The translations under genes and the position numbers were made by a program. This document shows positions 38,249 to 47,320 of a stretch of 64,000 nucleotides of DNA, in pieces (position 1 is the stretch's first letter; each line of letters begins with the position of its first letter). The notes under the pieces were generated by a model that saw only the letters and a list, made by a program, of their open reading frames with translations, was not told where the DNA came from and ran no database searches. Source of the DNA: an uncultured Oscillospiraceae bacterium (GTDB lineage Bacteria; Bacillota; Clostridia; Oscillospirales; Oscillospiraceae); contig CAKTIE010000003.1 in NCBI GenBank assembly GCA_934565655.1, positions 62,001-126,000 on the forward strand, read 5' to 3'.

Positions 38249-39667
38249 ATGCAAGCCATCGAATCCGTACTGTTCCCCATCGTATGTAAGATCAATGAGT
38301 ATCTGAGCAACTACATTCTGGTATTCCTGCTGATCGGCGTAGGTCTGTGGTACACCATCAAGACCCGCTTTGTGCAGGTGCGCTGCTTCGGCGAGGGTAT
38401 GCGCAAGGTGTTCGGCAACCTGAAGCTGAAGGGCGGCAAGCACGATTCCGGTATGAGCTCCTTCCAGGCGCTGGCTACCGCCATTGCCGCGCAGGTGGGT
38501 ACCGGCAACATCGTGGGTGCTTCCGGCGCCATCCTGACCGGCGGCCCCGGCGCGATCTTCTGGATGTGGGTCATCGCCTTCTTCGGCATGGCCACCATCT
38601 ACGCTGAAGCCACGCTGGCCCAAAAGACCCGTATCGTTGACCCTGACGGCACGGTTCGCGGCGGCCCCGTGTACTACATCACCACCGCGTTCAAGGGCGG
38701 CTTCGGTAAGTTCCTTGCAGGCTTCTTCGCCGTGGCTATCGTGCTGGCGCTGGGCTTCATGGGCTGCATGGTGCAGTCCAACTCCATCGGCTCCACCATG
38801 AATACTGCCTTCGGCATTCCCACCTGGGTGTCCGGCGTGATCCTTGTCATCATCTGCGCGATTATCTTCCTGGGCGGTGTGCAGCGTCTGGCCTCCGTTA
38901 CTGAGAAGATCGTTCCCATCATGGCCGCTATCTTCCTGCTGGGCGGTCTGGCCGTCCTGGTGGCCCGCATCACCTACATCCCCGCTACTTTCGCCATGAT
39001 CTTCAAGTATGCTTTCCAGCCTCAGGCCATCATCGGCGGCGGCTTCGGCTATGCCATCAAGACCGCCATCAGCCAGGGCGCCAAGCGCGGCCTGTTCTCC
39101 AATGAGGCCGGTATGGGCTCTACCCCCCACGCGCATGCTCAGGCCAACGTGGATCATCCCCACGATCAGGGCGTAGTGGCCATGATCGGCGTGTTTATCG
39201 ATACCTTCGTGGTGCTGACCCTCAACGCGCTGGTCATCATTTCCACCCTGTATACCGCCGATGGCCCTCTGGCGGAGTGCGGCGCTGCCGCTGCCAGCAC
39301 CACGCTGACCAAGGCCAATCTGGCCCAGACCGCCTTCGGTACCGTGTTCGGCGAGAAGCTCGGCGCCATGTTCGTGGCGGTGTGCCTGTTCTTCTTCGCG
39401 TTCTCCACCGTGCTGAGCTGGAACCTGTTCGGTAAGATCAACGCCAACTATCTGTTCGGCAAGAAGAATCCCCGCCGCTGCACCGTGGTGTACAGCATCA
39501 TCGCCCTGGTGTTCGTGTTCATCGGCACCCTGGCCAGCAACGATCTGGTGTGGGAGCTGACGGATATGTTTAACAACCTGATGGTCATCCCCAACGCCAT
39601 CGCCCTGTTCGCCCTGACCGGCATGGTGGTCGCCATGTGCAAGGAGGGCAAGCTGGCCAAGAAGTAA
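38249..39667 (+). CDS. Alanine/glycine:cation symporter (AGCS family)
   Basis: 472 residues, about eleven transmembrane segments. AGCS signatures include IAAQVGTGNIVGASGAILTGGPGAIFWMW near residue 75, GLFSNEAGMGSTPHAHA and FAFSTVLSWNLFGK. Sodium- or proton-driven uptake of alanine or glycine at the cytoplasmic membrane. The upstream glycine riboswitch makes glycine the likely substrate and regulator. AAAAGGAGAGAATCAAC precedes the ATG. Confidence 0.94.
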   Translation: MQAIESVLFPIVCKINEYLSNYILVFLLIGVGLWYTIKTRFVQVRCFGEGMRKVFGNLKLKGGKHDSGMSSFQALATAIAAQVGTGNIVGASGAILTGGPGAIFWMWVIAFFGMATIYAEATLAQKTRIVDPDGTVRGGPVYYITTAFKGGFGKFLAGFFAVAIVLALGFMGCMVQSNSIGSTMNTAFGIPTWVSGVILVIICAIIFLGGVQRLASVTEKIVPIMAAIFLLGGLAVLVARITYIPATFAMIFKYAFQPQAIIGGGFGYAIKTAISQGAKRGLFSNEAGMGSTPHAHAQANVDHPHDQGVVAMIGVFIDTFVVLTLNALVIISTLYTADGPLAECGAAAASTTLTKANLAQTAFGTVFGEKLGAMFVAVCLFFFAFSTVLSWNLFGKINANYLFGKKNPRRCTVVYSIIALVFVFIGTLASNDLVWELTDMFNNLMVIPNAIALFALTGMVVAMCKEGKLAKK

Positions 39668-39702
39668 GCGATCCTTTGCTTTCTGACATATTCTCCCCAA
39701 GG

Positions 39703-39736
39703 AAAACGCCCGATCCTGTTCGGATCGGGCGTTTTC
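39703..39736 (+). terminator. Terminator of the AGCS gene
   Basis: 14-bp stem AAAACGCCCGATCC / GGATCGGGCGTTTT. Confidence 0.85.
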
Positions 39737-39737
39737 G

Positions 39738-39766
39738 TTGACAAGTGCTTGTTGCTGTTATATAAA
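39738..39766 (+). promoter_or_regulatory. Promoter of the MBL gene at 39801
   Basis: TTGACA, 17 nt, TATAAA, starting right at the end of the preceding terminator. Confidence 0.8.
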
Positions 39767-39800
39767 TATAGGTAAGATACTACAGAAAAGAGGTGCAGTC

Positions 39801-40682
39801 ATGTACGAATTGAATCATATCACCGGCAATAGCTACTATATTCAAAGCCCCTCCAAGATGGGCCTTGTGAAGCTGAACGATACGGACGTCTGTCTCGTCG
39901 ACAGCGGCAACGACAAGGACGCGGGCCGTAAGGTGCGGCAGCTGCTGGACGCCAACGGCTGGCATCTGACCGCCATCTACAACACCCACTCCAACGCCGA
40001 CCACATCGGCGGCAACCGCTATCTGCAGGGCCAGACCAAGTGCAAGATCTACGCCCAGGGCATCGAGTGCGACATCACCCGTCATCCGGTGCTGGAGCCG
40101 GCATTTCTGTACGGCGGCTTCCCGCCCAAGGATCTGCGCCACAAGTTCCTGATGGCGCAGGAGAGCGACGCACAGGAGCTGACGGGAGCCATGCTGCCGG
40201 AGGGCTTTGAGCTGCTGCAGTTGCCGGGCCATTTCTTCCACATGGTGGGCTTCCGCAGCCCGGACGATGTGGTGTATCTGGCGGACTGTCTGTCCAGCCG
40301 CGAGACGCTGGACAAGTACCAGATCGGTTTTCTCTACGATGTGGCCGCCTATCTGGACACGCTGGAGAAGGTCAAGAACATGCAGGCTGCCGCCTTTGTC
40401 CCCGCCCACGCCGAGGTCACGGAGGACATCGCGCCGCTGGCCCAGTACAACATCGACAAGGTGCTGGAGATCGCTGACCATATGGTGGACCTCTGCGCCG
40501 AGCCTGCTATCTTTGAGGAGCTGCTGAAGAAGCTGTTTGACGATTACGGCCTGACGCTGACCTTCGAGCAGTATGTGCTGGTGGGCAGCACCGTGAAGTC
40601 GTACCTTGCGTGGCTGAAGGACAACGGACGGCTGACGGTGCTCTTTGAGGACAACCGTTTGCTGTGGAGGAGAAATGTGTGA
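39801..40682 (+). CDS. MBL-fold metallo-hydrolase with HSNADH metal motif
   Basis: 293 residues. The first metal motif is THSNADHIGG (residues 62-71), so the second histidine of HxHxDH is Asn65; this variant recurs in a subfamily of MBL proteins. Further ligands are in LPGHFFHMVG, YLADCLSS and VPAHAEV. Substrate unknown. AGAGGTGCAGTC-ATG fixes the start. Its stop abuts the convergent SDR stop (TGATCA), with no terminator between. Confidence 0.85.
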   Translation: MYELNHITGNSYYIQSPSKMGLVKLNDTDVCLVDSGNDKDAGRKVRQLLDANGWHLTAIYNTHSNADHIGGNRYLQGQTKCKIYAQGIECDITRHPVLEPAFLYGGFPPKDLRHKFLMAQESDAQELTGAMLPEGFELLQLPGHFFHMVGFRSPDDVVYLADCLSSRETLDKYQIGFLYDVAAYLDTLEKVKNMQAAAFVPAHAEVTEDIAPLAQYNIDKVLEIADHMVDLCAEPAIFEELLKKLFDDYGLTLTFEQYVLVGSTVKSYLAWLKDNGRLTVLFEDNRLLWRRNV

Positions 40683-41456
40683 TCACGATAGCTTCTGCTG
40701 CTTCATCCACACGCCCATAACAAGGCTGTGGGGCAGGAGCTTCGTCAGCGCGGCCTGACCCCGTGCCACAAAGCCGTAGGTACACACGTCCTTGCCTCGC
40801 TTGGCGTCACGCCATGTGCGGCGCACGATGTCGTCGGGATCGTACATGGCGACGTACTTCTTCACCACGTCCTCGCCGCCGGAGGAGGTAGCCCGGTCAA
40901 AGAAGGCGGTCTTTGTCCAGAAGGGACACACCGCCATAACGCCCACGCCCTGACGGCGCAGCTCCCGGTTCAGGGCGCGGCTGAAGCTGAGGACGAAGGC
41001 CTTGGTGGCCCCGTAAACGTCGATGTAGGGAATGGGCTGGAAGGCCGCCACCGACGCGATGTTGATGATCTGGCTGCCCCGGGGCATGTAGGGGGCGGTC
41101 AGCTGGCACATGGCCACCACCGCCTGACAGTTCAGGTCGGTCATGTTGAGGTTGACCTCCAGCGGCGTATCCAGCACCGCGCCGAACTTGCCGTAGCCGC
41201 TGCAATTCATCAGCAGGCCCACCTGCACCGGCTCCTCTGCCAGCGCGGCCCGGTAGGCGTCGAAGCTGGCCCGATCGGTCAGGTCCATGGCCAGCACCCG
41301 GACAGGGAAGGGCGCCGTGGCGCGCAGGGCCTCCAGCTTGTCCTGCTGGCGGGCGATGACCCATATCTCATCGAATGTGCCATACTGATCCACAGTCTCG
41401 GCAAAGCGCTTTCCCATACCACTGGAAGCGCCGGTGATCACGGCGATTTTCTTCAT
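40683..41456 (-). CDS. SDR family oxidoreductase
   Basis: 257 residues. NAD(P)-binding TGASSGMG (8-15), NCSGYG in place of NNAG (84-89), catalytic S135, Y148 and K152 (VYGATKAF). The C-terminal region contains a hydrophobic helix, as in DltE/YqjQ-type classical SDRs. Substrate unknown. GGAGGATACCCCT selects the ATG at 41456. Confidence 0.9.
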   Translation of the reverse strand: MKKIAVITGASSGMGKRFAETVDQYGTFDEIWVIARQQDKLEALRATAPFPVRVLAMDLTDRASFDAYRAALAEEPVQVGLLMNCSGYGKFGAVLDTPLEVNLNMTDLNCQAVVAMCQLTAPYMPRGSQIINIASVAAFQPIPYIDVYGATKAFVLSFSRALNRELRRQGVGVMAVCPFWTKTAFFDRATSSGGEDVVKKYVAMYDPDDIVRRTWRDAKRGKDVCTYGFVARGQAALTKLLPHSLVMGVWMKQQKLS

Positions 41457-41524
41457 AGGGGTATCCTCCTTTTCTTTGCGCTTATTATGCCATGAGCGGG
41501 AGCGATTTGCAAGGGACAAACCCC

Positions 41525-41553
41525 TTGACAGGCGGCGCGGCTTTGCCTATAAT
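41525..41553 (+). promoter_or_regulatory. Consensus promoter of the GNAT gene at 41581
   Basis: TTGACA, 17 nt, TATAAT: both boxes perfect. Confidence 0.9.
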
Positions 41554-41580
41554 ACGAAAAAACACTCAGGAGGGCTTCCT

Positions 41581-42102
41581 ATGATCCGAAAAGGCACCGA
41601 ACAGGACATCCCGCATATCGCGGCCATCTATGAGCATATCCACGACAACGAGGAGAGCGGCAGGTCCACCGTAGGCTGGATCCGGGGCGTATATCCCACG
41701 GCGGACACGGCCCGCGCGGCGCTGGAGGCCGATGACCTGTTCGTGATGGAGGAAAACGGCGCGGTGGTGGCGGCGGCCCGCATCAACAAGATTCAGGTGC
41801 CGGTGTACGCCGATGTGCCGTGGCGCTATCCGGACGTGCCGGATGAGCAGGTGATGGTGCTGCACACGCTGGTGGTGGAGCCCGCCTGCTCCGGAAAGGG
41901 GTACGGCACGGCGTTCGTGAGGTTCTATGAGGACTACGCACGGGAAAACGGCTGCCCCTATCTGCGGATGGACACCAACGCCCGCAATCAAACGGCCCGG
42001 AAAATGTACGCCGGTCTCGGCTACTGGGAGGCGGGCATCATGCCCTGCGTCTTTAACGGAATTCCTGGCGTCCAGCTGGTCTGTCTGGAGAAAAAGCTAT
42101 AA
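41581..42102 (+). CDS. GNAT family N-acetyltransferase
   Basis: 173 residues with the GNAT fold: LHTLVVEPACSGKGYGTAFVRF is the acetyl-CoA-binding motif A and MDTNARNQTARKMYAGLGYWEAG is motif B. Acceptor unknown. CAGGAGGGCTTCCT precedes the ATG. Single gene with its own perfect promoter. Confidence 0.9.
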   Translation: MIRKGTEQDIPHIAAIYEHIHDNEESGRSTVGWIRGVYPTADTARAALEADDLFVMEENGAVVAAARINKIQVPVYADVPWRYPDVPDEQVMVLHTLVVEPACSGKGYGTAFVRFYEDYARENGCPYLRMDTNARNQTARKMYAGLGYWEAGIMPCVFNGIPGVQLVCLEKKL

Positions 42103-42254
42103 AAACACACCCACCGGGGCCGTGAAAGCGGCTCCGGTCTTTTCTTGCGAAAAATGTCAGTTTCTGCCATATCCTTAACGTTCCGTTAACGGCATACGGG
42201 CGTATAATATGCCATCAAAAAAGAATATGCCAAATGCAGAAGGGCGGTATGATC

Positions 42255-43175
42255 ATGGATATTTGGAAAGAGCTTCAGGACGAGGGTATCGACAAGGCGC
42301 TGCTGGACGAGATACGGCAGTTCCGCGAAGAACATCCCGCCACGCCGGAGGCGGCGGCACGGATCCCGGTACCGCGCTTTTTATACTACGGCAAGGAGAT
42401 CTGGGAGAGCGCCGCGGCGGCGCTGCTGTGCGGCGAGCATCTGCTGCTGGCAGGCCCCAAGGCCACCGGCAAGAACGTGCTGGCGGAGAATCTGGCCGCC
42501 GTGTTCGGCCGTCCCAACTGGGACGTGTCCATGTATGTGAACGTGGACGCCGCGTCCCTCATCGGCGCGGATACGCTGAAGGACGGCAAGGTGGTGTTCC
42601 GTGAGGGTCCCATCTGCCAGTGCGCCCGCATGGGCGGCTTCGGCGTGCTGGATGAGGTGAACATGGCGAAGAACGAGGCGCTGGCGGTGCTGCATGCCAC
42701 GCTGGACTTCCGCCGGGTCATTGATGTCCCCGGCTATGAGCGCATCGAGCTGGATCCCGCCACCCGCTTCATCGGCACCATGAACTACGGCTATGCCGGC
42801 ACCCGTGAGCTGAACGAGGCCCTGGTGTCCCGCTTCGTGGTGCTGGACATGCCGGTCATTTCCGAGGAAAACCTGCAGAAGCTGCTGCGCCGCGGCTTCC
42901 CCGGCCTGAGTGACAAGTGGATCCAGCAGTTTTCCGCCCTGTTCCGCGACCTGCGGCAGAAGTGCGACAACGGCGAGATTTCCACCAAGGCGCTGGATCT
43001 GCGGGGCCTTCTGTCGTCCCTGCACCTGATCGAAAAGGGCATCACCTCCGGCGAGGCGCTGAGGCTGGGCATCATCAACAAGGCTTTCGATCCCTTCGAG
43101 CGGCAGCTGGTGGCGGACGCGGTGTGGAGCCGTATTCCCAAGGACGCCGACCGGTCGAAGCTGTTTGGCAACTGA
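42255..43175 (+). CDS. MoxR-type AAA+ ATPase
   Basis: 306 residues. Walker A GPKATGKN (67-74), Walker B GFGVLDEVNMAKNEAL, sensor FIGTMNYGYAGTRELNEALVSRFVV. MoxR/CbbQ/NorQ-like chaperone ATPase that partners with a VWA protein to insert metals or remodel enzymes. AAGGGCGG favours the ATG at 42255 over the one at 42249. The VWA gene starts one nt after its stop. Confidence 0.88.
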   Translation: MDIWKELQDEGIDKALLDEIRQFREEHPATPEAAARIPVPRFLYYGKEIWESAAAALLCGEHLLLAGPKATGKNVLAENLAAVFGRPNWDVSMYVNVDAASLIGADTLKDGKVVFREGPICQCARMGGFGVLDEVNMAKNEALAVLHATLDFRRVIDVPGYERIELDPATRFIGTMNYGYAGTRELNEALVSRFVVLDMPVISEENLQKLLRRGFPGLSDKWIQQFSALFRDLRQKCDNGEISTKALDLRGLLSSLHLIEKGITSGEALRLGIINKAFDPFERQLVADAVWSRIPKDADRSKLFGN

Positions 43176-43176
43176 T

Positions 43177-44886
43177 ATGGACAGAGAAGATATACAAAGC
43201 CGCCGCGCGGCCAATCAGGTGTGGAACGGCGCGGAAAACTACGACGTGCGCCCGGAGTTTCAGGCCTACGATGCCGACGGCGAGGCCCAGCTCTACATGA
43301 ACACCATCATCGGCCTTGTGTACCGGTGCTATCAATTCGACAAATTCAAGCCCCTGTTCCATGCCTTTCAGCATCAGCAAAAGGGCGAGCTGTACAGCGA
43401 CCTGTTCTGGCTGGGACTGGAGGGCGTGGCCTACGAAAAAGCGCTGAAGGAGCGTCCCGTGCTGGAGGAGCTGCGGCAGGAATATGCCCGCCGGATGCTG
43501 GCCCAGTCCCACGCTGCCGATCCCCGCAGCGCGGAGGGCCTGCGGACGGCGTGGTTCCGCCGCGTGCTGCATGAGCCGCAGGAGGACCCGTGGCAGAAGG
43601 AAGTGCTGGACGCCCTGACCTTCGACCCTGCGTGGGACGAGCAGCAGCTGATGGATAAAATGGAAGCGCTGCTGTTCCGCTATTTCCAGCGTGCCCGCCG
43701 CAGCGTCACCGACCGGCAGTGGAGCATGTGGGTGGGGCGCTCTATCGGCGGCCGTGGCAGAAAGACCAGCCGTTTCGTGCGGCCCAACGCACTGCGCCGT
43801 CTGGAGCAGTCCGGCGGCGGCCCCAACGAGGAGGAGACCGGGAAGAAGCGGCCCCACCCCCTGTCCTTTTTGCAGGGAAAGACACCGGAGCCCATCCTGC
43901 GGCGCTATGTGGAGGACTGCTTCGGCGTGTCCATGCTGACGCCGCCGGAGCTGGCGCAGGTGGAGCGTGAGCTGTGCACCGGCGTGCATAAGAACTGCCG
44001 TCTCCACTTCACCAAGGGCGTTCCCGTCAAGCATGAGCTGAGCCGGGAGACCGCATGGGATGTAGGCACTTTCCATCAGCAGCGGGAGAAAAACCGCGCC
44101 TACTATCAGGCCCATCTGGTGGAGAACAAGCTTATCATCGCCCAGCTGACCCAGAAGCTGCAGAATACCATCCTGCTGCAAAGCGATGTATCCGTCAATC
44201 TGGCCCGTGCGGGGCAGCTTTACGCACCCATTGTGTGGCGCAGCGCCGTGCTGGACGAGGAAAAGGTGTTTGTCCAGCGGCAGCAGAGCGAGATGGGCGA
44301 CCTGACGGTGGACATCCTGCTGGATGGCTCCGCCTCACAGAACCAGCAGCAGGAGAAGCTGTCCACCCAGGCGTACCTCATCGCGGAAAGTCTGGAGCGC
44401 TGCCGCATCCCTGTGCGGGTGACGGCCTTCTGCTCCGTCAGCGGCTGCACGGTGCTGCGCATCCTGCGGGATTATGACCAGACAGGGAAGAATGACGCCA
44501 TCTTCGACTATGTGGCCGCCGGATGGAACCGGGACGGTCTGGCCCTGCGGGCCATGGGATGGCTGATGCGGCGGGGCAGGGCCGATCACCGGCTGCTGAT
44601 CATCCTGTCCGACGCCAGCCCCAACGACGACCAGCGCATCCCCATCGGGGCGCTGCCGCTGGGCGGCTATGTATACAGCGGCAAGCGGGGTATCGAGGAT
44701 ACCGCCGCCGAGGCGGGCATCCTGCGGCATCAGGGCATCACGCCGGTGTGCGTTTTTACCGGCAGCGACCTGGAGCTGGAGGGTGGCCGCAAGATCTACG
44801 GCAAGGCGCTGACCCGCATCCCGACCATCGGCTGGTTTGCCGACGCGGTCAGCAAGCTGATACAGGGACAGATACGACAGTTATAG
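43177..44886 (+). CDS. VWA-domain protein (CobT/NorD-like)
   Basis: 569 residues. The N-terminal half is helical and charged; the C-terminal third is a von Willebrand A domain with the MIDAS motif DGSAS (about 383-387) preceded by VDILL. AESLERCRIPVRVTAF and LLIILSDASPND complete the fold. With the MoxR ATPase it forms the classic MoxR-VWA pair. No Shine-Dalgarno is seen, so translation is probably coupled to the ATPase gene. No substrate enzyme is encoded nearby, so the target is unknown. Confidence 0.85.
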   Translation: MDREDIQSRRAANQVWNGAENYDVRPEFQAYDADGEAQLYMNTIIGLVYRCYQFDKFKPLFHAFQHQQKGELYSDLFWLGLEGVAYEKALKERPVLEELRQEYARRMLAQSHAADPRSAEGLRTAWFRRVLHEPQEDPWQKEVLDALTFDPAWDEQQLMDKMEALLFRYFQRARRSVTDRQWSMWVGRSIGGRGRKTSRFVRPNALRRLEQSGGGPNEEETGKKRPHPLSFLQGKTPEPILRRYVEDCFGVSMLTPPELAQVERELCTGVHKNCRLHFTKGVPVKHELSRETAWDVGTFHQQREKNRAYYQAHLVENKLIIAQLTQKLQNTILLQSDVSVNLARAGQLYAPIVWRSAVLDEEKVFVQRQQSEMGDLTVDILLDGSASQNQQQEKLSTQAYLIAESLERCRIPVRVTAFCSVSGCTVLRILRDYDQTGKNDAIFDYVAAGWNRDGLALRAMGWLMRRGRADHRLLIILSDASPNDDQRIPIGALPLGGYVYSGKRGIEDTAAEAGILRHQGITPVCVFTGSDLELEGGRKIYGKALTRIPTIGWFADAVSKLIQGQIRQL

Positions 44887-44889
44887 GAA

Positions 44890-44935
44890 ACAAGAGGGGA
44901 AAACGCTTGCGTTTTCCCCTCTTGCCGCTTATAAT
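44890..44935 (+). terminator. Terminator hairpin overlapping the next promoter
   Basis: 15-bp stem CAAGAGGGGAAAACG / CGTTTTCCCCTCTTG (44890-44924) lacking a T-run. The TTGCGT -35 (44907-44912) of the next gene lies in its loop and 3' arm, and TATAAT (44930-44935) follows after 17 nt. Confidence 0.7.
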
Positions 44936-44967
44936 CTTGACTTAAATATCAGATGGGAGGAGACGCT

Positions 44968-46263
44968 ATGTACCAAAACAAGAAACGCTACGCCCTGACC
45001 AACTGCGTGCTGCTGGACGGCACGGAGCATATGACGCCTCAGACCGGCAGGACCGTCTATATCAGCGGCAGCAGGATCGTGGATATCGGGGACGAGAGCC
45101 AGATCGCCGCGGGCTATGAGCGGGTGGATCTGAAGGGCAAGTATCTGCTGCCGGGCCTCATCAACCTGCATGTGCATCTGCCGGCCTCCGGCAAGCCCCG
45201 GAAAAAGCCCTCCGACCCCAGAAAGCTGGTAAAGCTGATCACCACCAACAGCGTCACCCGCGGCTTCGGCGTGAAGCTGTGCGAGGGCTACGCCAGAACG
45301 GAGCTGCTCAGCGGCGTGACCACCATCCGCACCGCGGGCGGTGTGGCGGATTTCGATACCATCATCCGGGATCAGGCGGCGGAGGGGAAGATCCTGTCGC
45401 CCCGTGTGGTGGCCTCCAACATGGCGGTGTCCGTTCCCGGCGGCCATATGGCCGGTTCCCTGGCCTATGAGGCCAAAACGCCGGAGGAGGCCGCCGCCTA
45501 TGTGACCACCATCGCGGCGGAGAAGCCCGACCTCATCAAGTTGATGATCACCGGCGGCGTCATGGATGCCGAGGTGGTGGGTGAGCCGGGCGTGCTGCGG
45601 ATGCAGCCGGAGCTGGTAAAGGCCGCCTGCGACCGCGCCCATGAGCTGGGCATGAAGGTGGCCGCCCATGTGGAGAGCCCGGAGGGTGTCCGTGTGGCGC
45701 TGGAGAACGGCGTGGACTCCATCGAGCACGGCGCGAAGCCCGACGAGGAGATCATGCGGCTTTTCAGAGAGCGGGGCGCGTTCCAGGTGTCCACCATCTC
45801 GCCTGCGGTGCCTTACGCCCTCTTTGACCGCAGCATCTCCCACGCCACCTACGAGCAGCAGGAGAACGGCAAGGTGGTGTTCGACGGCATCGTGGCGCTG
45901 GCAAAGGCGTGCCTTGCCGCCGGTATCCCCGTGGGTCTGGGCACCGACACCGGCTGCCCCTTCGTCACCCACTATGACATGTGGCGGGAGCTGTGCTACT
46001 TTGTGAGGTTCTGCGATGTGACACCGGTCTTCGCCCTCCACAGCGCCACGCTGCTGAACGCCCGGCTGGCGGGCATCGACCACCTGACCGGCTCCGTCGA
46101 GAAGGGGAAGGCCGCCGACCTGATCATCTGTGAGAAAAACCCGCTGGAGGATCTGACGGCATTGCGGAAGCTGGACATGGTCATCAAGGACGGCTGGCGC
46201 ATCGACCACCCGGCGGTGAAAAAGCTGCCCCAGGTGGAGCGGGAACTGGACAAATTCCTGTAA
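44968..46263 (+). CDS. Metal-dependent amidohydrolase
   Basis: 431 residues. HxH motif LHVHLP (H68, H70), LIKLMITGGVMD with the bridging lysine, AAHVESPEGVRVAL, DSIEHG and GLGTDTGCPF supply the remaining ligands of an imidazolonepropionase/prolidase-type amidohydrolase. The IHSATLLNARLAG...GSVEKGKAADLIICEKNPL end is standard. Substrate unknown. GGGAGGAGACGCT places the start at 44968. Confidence 0.88.
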   Translation: MYQNKKRYALTNCVLLDGTEHMTPQTGRTVYISGSRIVDIGDESQIAAGYERVDLKGKYLLPGLINLHVHLPASGKPRKKPSDPRKLVKLITTNSVTRGFGVKLCEGYARTELLSGVTTIRTAGGVADFDTIIRDQAAEGKILSPRVVASNMAVSVPGGHMAGSLAYEAKTPEEAAAYVTTIAAEKPDLIKLMITGGVMDAEVVGEPGVLRMQPELVKAACDRAHELGMKVAAHVESPEGVRVALENGVDSIEHGAKPDEEIMRLFRERGAFQVSTISPAVPYALFDRSISHATYEQQENGKVVFDGIVALAKACLAAGIPVGLGTDTGCPFVTHYDMWRELCYFVRFCDVTPVFALHSATLLNARLAGIDHLTGSVEKGKAADLIICEKNPLEDLTALRKLDMVIKDGWRIDHPAVKKLPQVERELDKFL

Positions 46264-46286
46264 GATCATTTTCTGCAATTTCAGTG

Positions 46287-46315
46287 TTGAAAAATGCGGA
46301 CTTTTGGGGTATACT
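46287..46315 (+). promoter_or_regulatory. Promoter of the DUF1858 gene
   Basis: TTGAAA, 17 nt, TATACT. Confidence 0.75.
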
Positions 46316-46344
46316 ATCCTCAAATACTCTTGGAGGTCAAAAAC

Positions 46345-46554
46345 ATGATCGAAATTACCAAAGATACCATTATCGGTGATATTCTGGACATCGCGCCCCA
46401 GACGGCGCCCATCTTCCTCTCCATCGGCATGCATTGCCTGGGCTGCCCCTCTTCCCGCGGCGAGACCGTGGAGGAGGCCTGCGCCGTCCACGGTGTGGAC
46501 GTTGACAAGCTGCTGGCCGTGGTCAACGAGGCTGCCAACGGCAAGGCCGAGTAA
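46345..46554 (+). CDS. DUF1858 domain protein
   Basis: 69 residues, a single DUF1858 domain: TIGDILDIAPQTAPIFLSIGMHCLGCPSSRGETVEEACAVHGVD. The CLGC motif after GMH is typical and probably redox- or metal-active. Such proteins often accompany hybrid-cluster or Fe-S enzymes. TTGGAGGTCAAAAAC-ATG fixes the start. Confidence 0.92.
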   Translation: MIEITKDTIIGDILDIAPQTAPIFLSIGMHCLGCPSSRGETVEEACAVHGVDVDKLLAVVNEAANGKAE

Positions 46555-46567
46555 CCGGTACGATCCA

Positions 46568-46601
46568 ATAAAACGCATACGGCGTGCCGTATGCGTTTTA
46601 T
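46568..46601 (+). terminator. Terminator of the DUF1858 gene
   Basis: Perfect 16-bp stem ATAAAACGCATACGGC / GCCGTATGCGTTTTAT with a 2-nt spacing. Confidence 0.88.
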
Positions 46602-46630
46602 CCTGTTTATGTATTGTTTACATTAAAGAG

Positions 46631-47320
46631 ATGAGAGAATTGCAATTACAGCCCCGCCTGCAGCTGCTGGCGGATATGGTGCCGCCGGGCAGCCGTCTGG
46701 CCGACGTGGGAACGGATCACGGCTATATCCCCGTCTGGCTGCTGCAAAGAGGGCGCATCGCCGCTGCCATTGCGTCGGATATCGGCGCGGAGCCATTGCA
46801 GCATGCCAAGCAGACGGCGGCGGAGTATGAGGTGAACAGCATCGACTTCCGTCTGTGTCCGGGGCTTGACGCCATCGCGCCGGAGGAGGCGGATACCATC
46901 GTTATTGCCGGTATGGGCGGCGAGACCATCCAGACCATCCTGGAGGCCGCGTCATGGACGGCAGGGGGGGAGCACTTGCTGCTACTTCAGCCGATGACGA
47001 AGGTGGAATACCTGCGAAAATGGGTGGTTGACAATGGATATTGCTTTACAGAGGAACGGCTGGTTTTGGATAAGAACTACCTCTATCCGGTGTTTGCTGT
47101 CCGGGGAGGGACACAGCCGCCCCTGACGCCGGCGCAGCAGTATGGCGGCGTTCTGCTGGACGGCGACCCGCTGTATGCCGATTATCTGGACGAGCGGATG
47201 GGTAAGCTGCAAAAGGCCATGAACGGCCTGCGGCGATCCCATACGGCGGAGAATACGGTAAAGGCAGAAGCCTTGTCGGAAATCTGCCGGGCACTGAGAG
47301 AAAAGAGGGAGACGCTGTGA
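46631..47320 (+). CDS. trmK: tRNA (adenine(22)-N(1))-methyltransferase
   Basis: 229 residues. Class I SAM methyltransferase of the TrmK (YqfN) family: VPPGSRLADVGTDHGYIPVWL is the SAM motif, then IVIAGMGGETI and LLLQPMTKVEYLRKWV. Modifies A22 of certain tRNAs. The Shine-Dalgarno is poor (AAAGAG adjoins the ATG), so the exact start is uncertain. Overlaps nif3 by 4 nt, a pairing conserved in Firmicutes. Confidence 0.9.
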   Translation: MRELQLQPRLQLLADMVPPGSRLADVGTDHGYIPVWLLQRGRIAAAIASDIGAEPLQHAKQTAAEYEVNSIDFRLCPGLDAIAPEEADTIVIAGMGGETIQTILEAASWTAGGEHLLLLQPMTKVEYLRKWVVDNGYCFTEERLVLDKNYLYPVFAVRGGTQPPLTPAQQYGGVLLDGDPLYADYLDERMGKLQKAMNGLRRSHTAENTVKAEALSEICRALREKRETL

